In this document: positions 1-8,093 of the stretch, one piece after another
How positions within the stretch are numbered: position 1 is the stretch's first letter
How the letters are laid out: every line of letters begins with the position of its first letter
Assembly: GCA_021776735.1 (NCBI GenBank)
Contig: JAJFFH010000052.1
Span: 1-64,000 of the forward strand
Length of the DNA stretch: 64,000 nt
From: Planctomycetota bacterium
Lineage (GTDB): Bacteria; Planctomycetota; PLA2
Reading direction: 5' to 3'
The notes under the pieces: generated by a model
The model's database searches: none
What the model was told of the DNA's origin: nothing
Seen by the model: only the letters and a program-made list of their open reading frames with translations
Made by a program: the position numbers and the translations under genes

Positions 1-136
1 AACATCGTCAGATGTTGGGCCAGCGAACCTCGCTCCAACATCGTCAGATGTTGGGCCAGCGAACCTCGCTCCAACATCGTCAGATGTTGGGCCAGCGAAC
101 CTCGCTCCAACATCGTCAGATGTTGGGCCAGCGAAC
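1..136. repeat. 36-bp tandem repeat, about 3.8 copies
   Basis: Copies start at 1, 37, 73 and 109; the last diverges after 28 bases, and the first is cut by the window edge. There are no spacers, so this is not a CRISPR array. Each unit holds a hairpin, AACATC-GTCA-GATGTT, and a second small stem GCGA/TCGC. One + frame stays open as a 12-residue repeat, NIVRCWASEPRS, and stops with TGA at 139-141, so the array could be the 3' end of a small ORF or a structured non-coding array. I cannot tell which. Confidence 0.9.
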
Positions 137-151
137 ACTGATGGCACGAAA

Positions 152-177
152 AAACCCCGGCGCATGCGCCGGGGTTT
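152..177 (-). terminator. Rho-independent terminator, reverse strand
   Basis: A perfect 26-bp palindrome (AAACCCCGGCGCA and its complement) followed on the reverse strand by a run of six T. It probably ends the reverse-strand transcript whose last gene stops at 431. On the + strand only three T follow, so forward termination would be weaker. The stretch 178-430 has poly-A and AG-rich tracts and no gene that I can support. Confidence 0.75.
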
Positions 178-430
178 GAATTCGAAAAAAAGCCCGGGAA
201 CTCCCCGTGGGATTGGAATGGATATTGGAAAAGGGGAAAAGGGAAAAATAGAGGTGGGACGAGAAGACCCGGGCCAGTTATTTTGAAAGAACCTGGGATC
301 CGTGGATGTGCAAAAATCCGCGATTCCCGTGCTAATCCGTCCCTCTCGGGGCGTGCGCCTAGGATCCCACGGGCTGCCGGGATCGTCAAGCCTCACTGCG
401 TGTTTTTATTTCGGCAGCGGACCGGAATGT

Positions 431-3025
431 CTATGGAATTCGCCGCAGCGCCAGAGAGATGACGATTTCAGTCAGCCGGTCCGGCCGACTGGCTGTCGGA
501 TGCGGAATCCCGGCCAAAATCACTGTTTTCGGCCGACGCCAGTCCCCGAGGTCGACGCGTCCGCGCACACGAGTGCCCGCGACTTTGCCGCCATCCCTTG
601 CGGAAGTCTGAAGATCGAGTTCCACGACGAGTCGGTCGCGCCAGGTGTAGGGGCGCATCGTGATTCGGAGGCCCTCGGTCACGGTCGCGGCGCCGCCGTC
701 GGCCGCTTCGACTGTGCGGGTCAACGCGGACAGGACATGGGCTGCCTGGAGTCCACGAACGGAGATCCGCGCCTCTGGTGCGAACACGTCGGACTCGAGG
801 TCGCCGCGCACGAGCTCCGGGGCCGGCGGGTCCGCGAGGGCGAGGTTACCTTCGCCGAACGGGAACCGCTTGAGGCCTTCGCGCGTCATCCAGCGCTGGA
901 GCACCGAACTCTTGACGGCGCGCGCGCGCACGGTCACGACGTACGCGGCCTCGCCTTCCCGTTGCATGCGTGCGACGAGGTCGGCGGCCGCCTCGCGCTG
1001 CTCCGGCGGGATGCGCAGGGTCGCCTCCTCCACGTCGATCTCCGCCTTGTCGCCGAGCACCTGCTTGACGAGCCGGTCGAGGAACCGCGCGCGCTGGCGA
1101 AGTACGGTGCTCGAGTCGCGCCGCACGAAGCCCCGCCCCGGATCCAGGCGCGGGCCCGGCGCATCACGTTGTCCGAGCAGCAGGGCGCGCACCGACACCT
1201 CGGCACCGGCGGGTCCGGCAGTAGCGTCGGTGTTGTTGCCGCCATCGTCGTCGTCGGCGGTGGACCAGAGCACGATGGTCGTACCGGAGGCGCCGCGCGC
1301 GTCCGCGAAGGGATCGCGCGCACCGACGACCGCCAGGATGCCGCCCGTCGGAACCTCGAGGGCGAACTCCGTCGTCTGTTCGAGAAAGCGCGGCAGAAGG
1401 GGGCCGTCGGCGGTCTTCAGCGGCGGCGCCGGCGCGCGCGCCGACACGCGCATGAGAAACGCGGTCGCGTCGGTGTCGTGATACGGGAACACGTCGAGCA
1501 GGATGCCGTACTCGCCTTCGGTCGCGCTCTCGTAGCCCCGCGCCGTGCGCAGTGACTTGGCCAGAAAAAACGTCTGCGCGGCACCGTTCGTCACGGGAAC
1601 ATCGAATGCGTCCCGGCCCGGGTGGACCGTCGCGCCCTCTCCGCGCAGGAAGCTCGCGAGGTAGTCGAGGCTGTAGTTCTTCGGAATGGCGCGCACAAGG
1701 GCGGGCGAGCCGCCGCGGTCGAACCGTCGAAACGGGCCGAACCTCTTGAGAAAGGCCGCCGCCGCCGCGTCGGTGACGGAAACGACAAGGACCCGCGCGC
1801 GTAGCCGCGTCTTGTTCGGCTTTTCCAGGCGGCGCAATTCGGCCTCGAGCTTGTCGAGGACCCGCGGGTGGTTACGCGCGACCAGCATTCCGCCCGCGGT
1901 TTCCAGGTAGTTGTCCGGCTTGGACCAGGTGCGGGGCTCGACGTGTCGGCGCAGGTACTCGTGCGCGAACGCGGCGAGCGTCCAGCGCGACGGAGCGGAG
2001 CGGAGCAGCAGGAACCCCTCGGGCTTTCGATGCCAGCCGAGCGGGGGCCCGCTACGCGGCGCGATCACGGGGAGCAGCCGGTACTCGCGGTCGGGCGAGG
2101 AAACCATGTCGAGCAGGCGCTGGAGGGCCCTCAGGTAGTCGGCCGTCGGCGCGCTGTGATGGCGGACCGCGGGAATGTCGGGGAGTCCGCGGCCGTGGCG
2201 CGCGCGCATCTCGCGCCAGTACAGCACGATCCGCTGCCGAAGCGACGACAGCCGGTCCGAGGCCCCGGAGGACTCGCACGCATCGATGACCGCGATGGCG
2301 TCGCGAAGGCGCCCCTCGGCGAGGTTGATCGCCCGCTTCCCGTCACGCGCGACCCCCTCCCGAAAGAGCTTCTCGGCGCGCGCGGCAACCTGCGCAATCC
2401 GGGTCTTGGTCCAGTTGCGGACGAATCGGGCCGGGTCGGCGAGAAAGCGGCCCGCGCCACTCCAGCGCGTTTCCAACTCGGCGACGAGCCCCTGGGCGCC
2501 GGCGCTCTCGGGGAAGAGCTCCTGCGCCATCAGGGCGCGCAGGTACGCGGAGGCGTCCTCGCCGCGGTCCATCGCCCGCCGCGCCTCGGCCATGTATTGA
2601 TCGAATCGGGCGCGGCGCTGCTCGACCCCGTCCGGAACGGGCGCCGGCTCGGGTCGCACGCGCCGCCGCCGTACCTGGTCCCGCAACTTGCGCGCGAGCC
2701 GTTGCACGGCCGCAGAGACCCCGGGCACCGCGTACAGGCGCTCTTCGAGGTACGGTTCGGCAATGTCGAGCTTGCCGCGCCGCACAAGACAGGACGCCAG
2801 TCGCACGCGGATGCGCGCCTGTGCAGCCGCGTCGAGCGAACGGTCGGACAACGCCTGCTTGTAGAGCTGTTCCGCGGCCACGAGATCGCCCGCCACGAGT
2901 TGCTTGTGGCGCGCACGTAACAACAGCTCGTCGACCGACTCCGCGTGCACGATTGCCGGGAGCAACGCCGAGAAAAGCAGGGGAGCAAGGATCCGGGGAA
3001 GCCGACGGACGGCGATTCTGGTCAC
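431..3025 (-). CDS. Secreted TPR / secretin-like repeat protein
   Basis: 864 residues from a GTG start. Residues 1-28 form a signal peptide (basic VTRIAVRRLPR, hydrophobic core, cut after VHA). Residues 30-110 look like TPR helices. Two later segments, about 320-560 and 640-864, resemble the N-domains and core of type II/III secretins: LVARNHPRVLDKLEAELRRL followed by beta strands is the usual pattern, and the second segment ends in a beta-rich region. No membrane barrel or partner secretion genes are visible, so secretin itself is unlikely and a periplasmic or surface protein is more plausible. The GTG overlaps the dgt stop by four bases (GTGA), so the two are co-transcribed. A 12-base copy of the dispersed ACGGACGGCGAT word lies inside the signal-peptide codons. 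The alternative start upstream lies inside dgt and lacks a signal peptide. Confidence 0.7.
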   Translation of the reverse strand: MTRIAVRRLPRILAPLLFSALLPAIVHAESVDELLLRARHKQLVAGDLVAAEQLYKQALSDRSLDAAAQARIRVRLASCLVRRGKLDIAEPYLEERLYAVPGVSAAVQRLARKLRDQVRRRRVRPEPAPVPDGVEQRRARFDQYMAEARRAMDRGEDASAYLRALMAQELFPESAGAQGLVAELETRWSGAGRFLADPARFVRNWTKTRIAQVAARAEKLFREGVARDGKRAINLAEGRLRDAIAVIDACESSGASDRLSSLRQRIVLYWREMRARHGRGLPDIPAVRHHSAPTADYLRALQRLLDMVSSPDREYRLLPVIAPRSGPPLGWHRKPEGFLLLRSAPSRWTLAAFAHEYLRRHVEPRTWSKPDNYLETAGGMLVARNHPRVLDKLEAELRRLEKPNKTRLRARVLVVSVTDAAAAAFLKRFGPFRRFDRGGSPALVRAIPKNYSLDYLASFLRGEGATVHPGRDAFDVPVTNGAAQTFFLAKSLRTARGYESATEGEYGILLDVFPYHDTDATAFLMRVSARAPAPPLKTADGPLLPRFLEQTTEFALEVPTGGILAVVGARDPFADARGASGTTIVLWSTADDDDGGNNTDATAGPAGAEVSVRALLLGQRDAPGPRLDPGRGFVRRDSSTVLRQRARFLDRLVKQVLGDKAEIDVEEATLRIPPEQREAAADLVARMQREGEAAYVVTVRARAVKSSVLQRWMTREGLKRFPFGEGNLALADPPAPELVRGDLESDVFAPEARISVRGLQAAHVLSALTRTVEAADGGAATVTEGLRITMRPYTWRDRLVVELDLQTSARDGGKVAGTRVRGRVDLGDWRRPKTVILAGIPHPTASRPDRLTEIVISLALRRIP
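3005..3016 (+). repeat. Dispersed word, 12-base match (ACGGACGGCGAT)
   Basis: Twelve of the thirteen bases of the dispersed word; the last base differs. It lies in the first codons of the secreted protein on the opposite strand, encoding IAVR there. Confidence 0.6.
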
Positions 3026-4158
3026 GCCGGTTCGGCCTCCGGATTGGCCCGGAACAGGCGGCGGTATTCCTGCAGTGCCTCGCGGTCGGTCATGCCGGCG
3101 ATGTAGTCGCAGAGCCCCGCGTGCGTGCCGTGCTTTTTGACGGCCGCCTGTCCGGCGGGCGGCAGGAGTGCCGTGTCGGCCGCGAGCACCGAAAACATGT
3201 CGAGGATGAACCGATGCGCCTTGCGCCGCATGCGGCGCACGCGGTAGTCGTTGTAGAAGTTGTCGAACAAGAACCGCGAGAGCTCGCCTTGTTTTCGGGC
3301 CATCTCCGGCGACGGGGCGACGAGGCGTTCGCTCGGGGCGCGCGCCTCGTCGGGGTTCCGTGGATCGGCGGCGAGGATCCGCGCGGTCGAGGCCTCCAGC
3401 AGGTCCGTGGCCGCCAGGTTGATGAGCGTGCGCACGGTGTGATAGCGGCGCCGCTCCTCGTCGCGCTGCTCGCCCACGATCGCGTGCGCATCGCGCCAGA
3501 TGTGGACCTGGAGCAACGCCCGCTCGTCGAGCATCCCCGCGGTCAGGCCGTCGTCGATGTCGTGGGTGTTGTAGGCGATGCGGTCCGCGGCATCGACGAC
3601 CTGCGCCTCGAGACACAGCGCCGTGTCGGAGTGCTTGAGCAGGGACTGCCGCACTTCCTCGGAAAGATTAAGCCCGGTGAACTCCGGGTACTTGCACTCG
3701 ATCACGTCCACGATGCGCAGGGCGTGGCGGTTGTGTTCGAAACCGCCGTGTTCCGCCATGACCTCCTGCAGCGCGTCCTCGCCGGTGTGCCCGAATGGCC
3801 CGTGGCCGATGTCGTGGCCCAGCGCGATCGCCTCGGTGAGGTCTTCGTTGAGGCCCAGCGCGCGCGCGATCGTGCGCGCGATCTGCGCGACCTCCATCGT
3901 GTGGGTCAGGCGAGTGCGGTAGTAGTCGCCGAACGTGTTGACAAAGACCTGGGTCTTGTACTCGAGCCGCCGAAACGCGGAGCTGTGCACGATACGGTCG
4001 CGATCCCGCTGATACGCGGTGCGGTACTCGTGCTCGGGTTCCGGATGCTGGCGACCGGCGCTGGCGCGCGCCTGCATGGCGTACGGATTGAGCTCGCGCG
4101 CTTCGCGCTCTTCGAGCTGGGCGCGGTCAAAGAAACCGGTCTTGGTATCGGCGGGCAT
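3022..4158 (-). CDS. dgt: dGTPase-like dNTP triphosphohydrolase
   Basis: 378 residues, the size of the shorter dGTPase-like proteins. The enzyme hydrolyses a dNTP to the deoxynucleoside and triphosphate in the cytoplasm. The HD-domain metal site is clear: RLTHTMEVAQIAR (H86), then GHDIGHGPFGHTGE with H115-D116. The entry motif RTAYQRDRDRIVHSSAFRRL is typical of the family. ATG at 4158; the downstream secreted gene overlaps its stop. Substrate preference cannot be read from sequence, since several members of this subfamily act on other dNTPs. Confidence 0.9.
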   Translation of the reverse strand: MPADTKTGFFDRAQLEEREARELNPYAMQARASAGRQHPEPEHEYRTAYQRDRDRIVHSSAFRRLEYKTQVFVNTFGDYYRTRLTHTMEVAQIARTIARALGLNEDLTEAIALGHDIGHGPFGHTGEDALQEVMAEHGGFEHNRHALRIVDVIECKYPEFTGLNLSEEVRQSLLKHSDTALCLEAQVVDAADRIAYNTHDIDDGLTAGMLDERALLQVHIWRDAHAIVGEQRDEERRRYHTVRTLINLAATDLLEASTARILAADPRNPDEARAPSERLVAPSPEMARKQGELSRFLFDNFYNDYRVRRMRRKAHRFILDMFSVLAADTALLPPAGQAAVKKHGTHAGLCDYIAGMTDREALQEYRRLFRANPEAEPA

Positions 4159-4218
4159 GGGGTCAGAGCTTGTGAAGAAATCCCATCGTAAGGCCCGAGG
4201 GCGAGCGACGACAAGCCC

Positions 4219-5193
4219 TCAGATCTCGCGCTTCAGGATACGCGCGAGGATGTCGAAGTCGGCGTTCCCGCCGGTCAGGACCGCGCCGACCGTCGCCGGC
4301 GGGTCGGGCAGCTTGTGCGCGAGAACGGCGGCGAGCGCGGCGGCACCCGACGGCTCGACGAGCACCTTCGCGCGCGCCAGCAAGAAGCGCACGGCCTCCG
4401 CGATCTCCGCGTCGCTTACGGTGAGCACGCCGTCGAGCAGCGCCGCGCAGATCTGGTAGGGAATGTGGCCGGGCGTCGTGGGCCGCAGGCCGTCGGCAAT
4501 GGAGTCGCTGGGCTCGATCGTCACGGGGTGGCCTGCTTCGAGCGAGCGCCGCATGCTGTCGGCCGTGTCCGGCTCGACGCCGTAGACCCGGAGCCGCGGA
4601 TTGCGGGCCTTGGCCCAGACGGCAATGCCCGCGACGAGCCCGCCGCCGCCCACCGGGACGAGGATCGCGTCGAGGTGCGGGGCGTCTTCGAGCATCTCCT
4701 TGCCCGTGGTCGCCTGGCCCTCGACGATCCATGGGTGGTCGAACGCGTGGACGAACGTGGCGCCGGTTGTGGTCGCGATCTTCTCCGCTTCGGCCAACCG
4801 CACATCGCTGGTGCGGCCAGAGACCACGATGCGAGCACCGTCGCGCTCAATCCCTTCGCGCTTGGCCGGCAGGATGTCTTCGGGCACGACGATCGTCGCC
4901 GGCGCGCCAAACAGTTTCGCGGCGCGGGCCACGCCCTGCCCGTGGTTGCCGCTCGAGGCAGCGACCACGCCTTGCGCCCGATCCTCCGGAGTCATGCGCG
5001 AAAGAAAGTTGTAGGCGCCGCGGATCTTGAACGCTCCGACGCGCTGGAAGTTCTCGCCCTTGAGAACCGTCCGAAAGCCCGCCTCGGAATCGAGTGCGGA
5101 GCACGTAAACATCATTGTGCGGTGGCAGATGCCATGCAGCCGGCGGTGCGCCGCAGCGACATCGTCGGGGGTGACCGGGAGCGCGCCTTTCAT
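4219..5193 (-). CDS. Threonine/serine dehydratase (PLP fold type II)
   Basis: 324 residues, cytoplasmic. The PLP lysine is K56 in VGAFKIRGAYN, the substrate loop is SSGNHGQG (80-87), and the phosphate-binding glycine loop is VGGGGL near 180. There is no C-terminal ACT-like regulatory domain, so it is the short catabolic type (TdcB-like threonine ammonia-lyase) or a serine racemase; these cannot be separated here. ATG at 5193. The first TTARCCCGC element begins about 26 bases upstream, so the promoter is either in that short gap or in the element. Confidence 0.85.
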   Translation of the reverse strand: MKGALPVTPDDVAAAHRRLHGICHRTMMFTCSALDSEAGFRTVLKGENFQRVGAFKIRGAYNFLSRMTPEDRAQGVVAASSGNHGQGVARAAKLFGAPATIVVPEDILPAKREGIERDGARIVVSGRTSDVRLAEAEKIATTTGATFVHAFDHPWIVEGQATTGKEMLEDAPHLDAILVPVGGGGLVAGIAVWAKARNPRLRVYGVEPDTADSMRRSLEAGHPVTIEPSDSIADGLRPTTPGHIPYQICAALLDGVLTVSDAEIAEAVRFLLARAKVLVEPSGAAALAAVLAHKLPDPPATVGAVLTGGNADFDILARILKREI

Positions 5194-5218
5194 CTGGATG
5201 ATCCCGCTGCACTCTACC

Positions 5219-5422
5219 TAACCCGCACTATTCACGACCACGCGGGTTCTGGCCGGTCCATATCGCCGATCCCTCCGTCGTCGTTCCTCGGCCTCGACGA
5301 TCTGTCCTCGCCCAGAACAAATGACCGGATCGCGCGAACGGCGCCGTTGCCGCCCAAGGACTACTCTTGCGCGTATGCATCGGCCCCGATGCTCCACGTG
5401 GCCATGAATAATGCGGGCTAAC
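5219..5422. mobile_element. TTARCCCGC element, copy 1 (MITE-like)
   Basis: About 204 bases with terminal inverted repeats: left TAACCCGCACTATTCA, right complement TTAGCCCGCATTATTCA. It shares its interior with copy 2 at 16147-16402 but lacks about 50 bases found there. No transposase is encoded. Long reading frames cross it on both strands but are by-products of the repeat. It sits directly upstream of the dehydratase start. Confidence 0.8.
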
Positions 5423-5507
5423 CGGCCCAGCCGGGGACTTCCTTGCCTGCTCCGCGGGCGGGCAGTAACTTAGGCGCCCTTCCGGACTTACAAACACCCA
5501 CGGATCC

Positions 5508-6485
5508 CTGCGGGGGTCTGTCAGGCAGCGGAGCCGATCCATACCGGCCTTCACCGACGCGCATCTGGATATCGCCTGGTCGTGCATCGGCAACGGGCGG
5601 GACTTCGTCACGGGCCATCCCGACGCGGCCATCGGGCTCCCCGCACTGCTCGAAGGCGGCGTGACCCTGGCCTGCGCCACCCTGTTTTGCGCCAAGCACG
5701 AGGACGAGGAGACCCCGCAGGAGCTTGCGGACCAGCAACTCGCGTACTACGAGGCACTGCCCGGCCGCAGCGGCGGTCGCATCATCTGGCCCGCGGACGT
5801 GCTGGACGTCAGCCAGACCCAGCCGGGCAAGGGGCTCTGCCTGATTGGCCTGATCGAGGGCTGTGAGCCCTTGAGAGAGGTGACCGACCTGGAGCCTTAC
5901 TACCGGCGCGGCATTCGGGTCGTGGGCCTGACGTGGAACCACAACAACCGTTGGGCCGGGGGGTGCGGGGGCGGCAATTCCGGGCTGACCCCGGAAGGCG
6001 TGGAGCTGGTGAAGGAAATCGACCGGCTCGGCATGATCCACGACGTGTCGCACCTGTCGCGGACCAGCGTCGACGATCTTTTGGGAGCCGCACGGGGGAT
6101 GGTGATCGCCAGCCACGTCGGCGCCGCGGCGGTCTACGACCACGTGCGCAACCTGACCGACGAACACCTCAAGGCGGTCACGCAGCGCGGCGGCGTGGTG
6201 TCGCTGGTGCTCTACGAGAAGTTCTTGGCGGCCGGCCGCGCCACGATCGCGGACGCGACGCGTCACCTGATGCACATGCTGGAAGTCTGCGGCCCCGATG
6301 GCGTCGGGATCGGATCGGACATGGACGGCGGCTTCGGCCCCGACCGGCTCCCGAACGGGATTCGCAGCGCGTCAGACCTCCCGAAACTCGCGGACGCGTT
6401 GGCCGCCGAAGGCGTCCCCGACACAGACATCCAAAAAGTCTGCGGCGGCAACCTGCGCCGCGTGCTTACCGCGGTGATGCTCTAG
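5508..6485 (+). CDS. M19 membrane dipeptidase (renal dipeptidase family)
   Basis: About 325 residues; cleaves dipeptides using two zinc ions. The metal motif FTDAHLDIAW opens the domain. Later come HDVSHLS, ASHVGAAAVYDHVRNLTDEH and GIGSDMDGGFG, the conserved metal and substrate positions. The 5' end is a problem: the frame is open from 5469, but no ATG, GTG or TTG precedes the HxD motif, and the first GTG (5661) would remove it. CTG at 5508 is used here as a placeholder. The nearby element copy may have displaced the original start, or a rare start is used. No signal peptide. The stop TAG and the stop of the convergent kinase share one CTAG at 6482-6485. Confidence 0.8.
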   Translation: MRGSVRQRSRSIPAFTDAHLDIAWSCIGNGRDFVTGHPDAAIGLPALLEGGVTLACATLFCAKHEDEETPQELADQQLAYYEALPGRSGGRIIWPADVLDVSQTQPGKGLCLIGLIEGCEPLREVTDLEPYYRRGIRVVGLTWNHNNRWAGGCGGGNSGLTPEGVELVKEIDRLGMIHDVSHLSRTSVDDLLGAARGMVIASHVGAAAVYDHVRNLTDEHLKAVTQRGGVVSLVLYEKFLAAGRATIADATRHLMHMLEVCGPDGVGIGSDMDGGFGPDRLPNGIRSASDLPKLADALAAEGVPDTDIQKVCGGNLRRVLTAVML

Positions 6486-7999
6486 CCCAGGCGCTGGGCC
6501 TTGCGCGCGCGCAGCTTCATGATCTTTTTGTGGCGGTCGAGCTCCATCTTGCCGTCCTTGCTTTTGCGCCACTTGGCCAGTTCGGCCTGTAGCTCTTCGG
6601 CGGACTGGCAGCGATCCTCGGGGTGTTTTTGCATGAGGTTGATGCAGAGGTCCGCGAGCCCGCGGGGCGCGTGTTCTTCGACATCGCACGGGTGGGGCGG
6701 CATGGCCGTCATGTTCTTCTTGAGAACCTCAAGGGCCGATCGCCCGGTAAACGGCCTGCGACCGGTCAGCATGTAGTAGAGGACCGCGCCGAGGCTGTAG
6801 AGGTCCGCGCGCCCGTCCACGGCCATCTTGCCGCGAGATGCCTGTTCCGGGCTCAGGAACGCCGGTGTACCCATGATGAGTCCTTCGGCGGTCTTGGTCG
6901 CGTCGTCCTTCGCGCGCTCGACGGTCGCGATACCGAAGTCGATCAGCTTCACCTCGCCCGACCGGTCGAGCAGGATGTTTTGCGGCTTGATGTCGCGGTG
7001 CCAGATCTTGCGCGCGTGCACGAGACGCAGCACGTCGGCGATCTTGTCGGTCACCTCCATGATCTGCCAAAACGTGAGGGTGCGCTTGAACCCGACCTTG
7101 AGCAGGTCCGCGCCATCGACGTAGTCCATGGCGATGTAGTGCATGCCGCAATGGCGTCCGAGGTCGGAGACCTGCACGATGTTTTTGTGGTTGAACGCGG
7201 AAATGGCCCACGCCTCCTGCTGGAAGCGCGCGATGTTCTCCTCGTCCACCACCTCGGTGCGCAGCACCTTGAGCGCGACATGCTTGTTCGTCTTTTGGTG
7301 CAACGCCTTGAAGACGTAGCCCATGCCGCCCTCGGAGAGCCGTTGCTTGAGCTGGTACGTGCCGAACACCACCGCTTTCGGGCCGGCCGCCAGGTAGCGG
7401 TCGAACGCGTCCCGGTCCTTGAGAAGCTGCACGAGGCGCTCTTCGGAATCGACGGCGAGCGTTTCCACGGGCGCGGGTTCCGGCTCGGTCTCTGCTGTGT
7501 CTTCGGACGTGTCTTCGGGCGTGCTCGCGGTGTCGGTGCCTTGGGCGACCGGTTGCGCCGCGGTCGTGTCCCCGGGCTGCGTCGTATCCGCTGCCTCCGG
7601 GCCCCCTTTCGCTGCCGCCGCCTCGCGCTCCTGGCGCTTGTCCGCCAGCTTGCGCTTGAACGCGGCCTCCTTTTCCTCCTTGAACTTGTCCGCTTTGGAC
7701 TTGAGCACGATCTTGGTCGGGTCGGGCGGATCCCAGAAGACGAGTTCGCAGTCGGGGCCGACCGTGATCTTGTCCTTGTGCTTGAGTTTGGCCGTCTTGA
7801 CCGGCTCGCCGTTGAGCAGCGTGCCGTTGGTTGAGCCGGCGTCCTGCACCGCCCAACCGCCGTCCTTGAGGCGGCCGATGCGGAAGTGGTCGCGGGACGC
7901 CTCCTTGACATCGATCACGAGGTCGGACGACGGCAGCCGGCCGGCCTTGTAGACGGGCCGGTCGAGTTCTCGTTCGGCCTTGCGGCCTTGGATGGTCAT
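6482..7999 (-). CDS. FHA-domain Ser/Thr protein kinase
   Basis: 505 residues. An N-terminal FHA domain (1-95) has GR at 20-21 and a GSTNGTLLNG loop at 55-64 and should bind a phosphothreonine partner. An Ala/Glu/Thr-rich linker (100-180) follows. The kinase domain runs from about 214 to 480: glycine loop LSEGGMGYVF, VALK lysine K244, HRDIKPQN at 334-341 and DFG at 354-356, so it should be active. There is no membrane segment, unlike many PknB-type kinases, so it is probably cytosolic. ATG at 7999 is used; a GTG at 8014 would complete the first FHA strand (VPLLRM) and may be the true start. It is divergent from the next gene. Confidence 0.88.
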   Translation of the reverse strand: MTIQGRKAERELDRPVYKAGRLPSSDLVIDVKEASRDHFRIGRLKDGGWAVQDAGSTNGTLLNGEPVKTAKLKHKDKITVGPDCELVFWDPPDPTKIVLKSKADKFKEEKEAAFKRKLADKRQEREAAAAKGGPEAADTTQPGDTTAAQPVAQGTDTASTPEDTSEDTAETEPEPAPVETLAVDSEERLVQLLKDRDAFDRYLAAGPKAVVFGTYQLKQRLSEGGMGYVFKALHQKTNKHVALKVLRTEVVDEENIARFQQEAWAISAFNHKNIVQVSDLGRHCGMHYIAMDYVDGADLLKVGFKRTLTFWQIMEVTDKIADVLRLVHARKIWHRDIKPQNILLDRSGEVKLIDFGIATVERAKDDATKTAEGLIMGTPAFLSPEQASRGKMAVDGRADLYSLGAVLYYMLTGRRPFTGRSALEVLKKNMTAMPPHPCDVEEHAPRGLADLCINLMQKHPEDRCQSAEELQAELAKWRKSKDGKMELDRHKKIMKLRARKAQRLG

Positions 8000-8081
8000 G
8001 CGCAGCAGGGGCACGGGCAGATTGTAGGAATATGGCGGGTCGGGGAGGCGTCTTTTCCACGGACCGCTGTGCGATCCGCGA

Positions 8082-8087
8082 TACGCT
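8082..8087 (+). promoter_or_regulatory. -10 box 6 bases before the 8094 start
   Basis: TACGCT ends six bases before ATG 8094, which would put transcription start at or next to the start codon. No Shine-Dalgarno sequence is visible. The -35 region is poor. Confidence 0.4.
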
Positions 8088-8093
8088 GCACCC

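Noticed and set aside
1..136. CRISPR array
   Set aside because: Units are perfectly adjacent with no spacers and no cas genes are near.
302..1555. Long + strand frame over the first secreted gene
   Set aside because: Arg/His/Gly-rich shadow frame of GC-rich DNA; the reverse gene has a signal peptide, repeats and an overlapping operon partner.
5228..5695. Reverse-strand frame across element copy 1
   Set aside because: It is the element read as protein; the same translation appears at copy 2, and it lacks a start signal.
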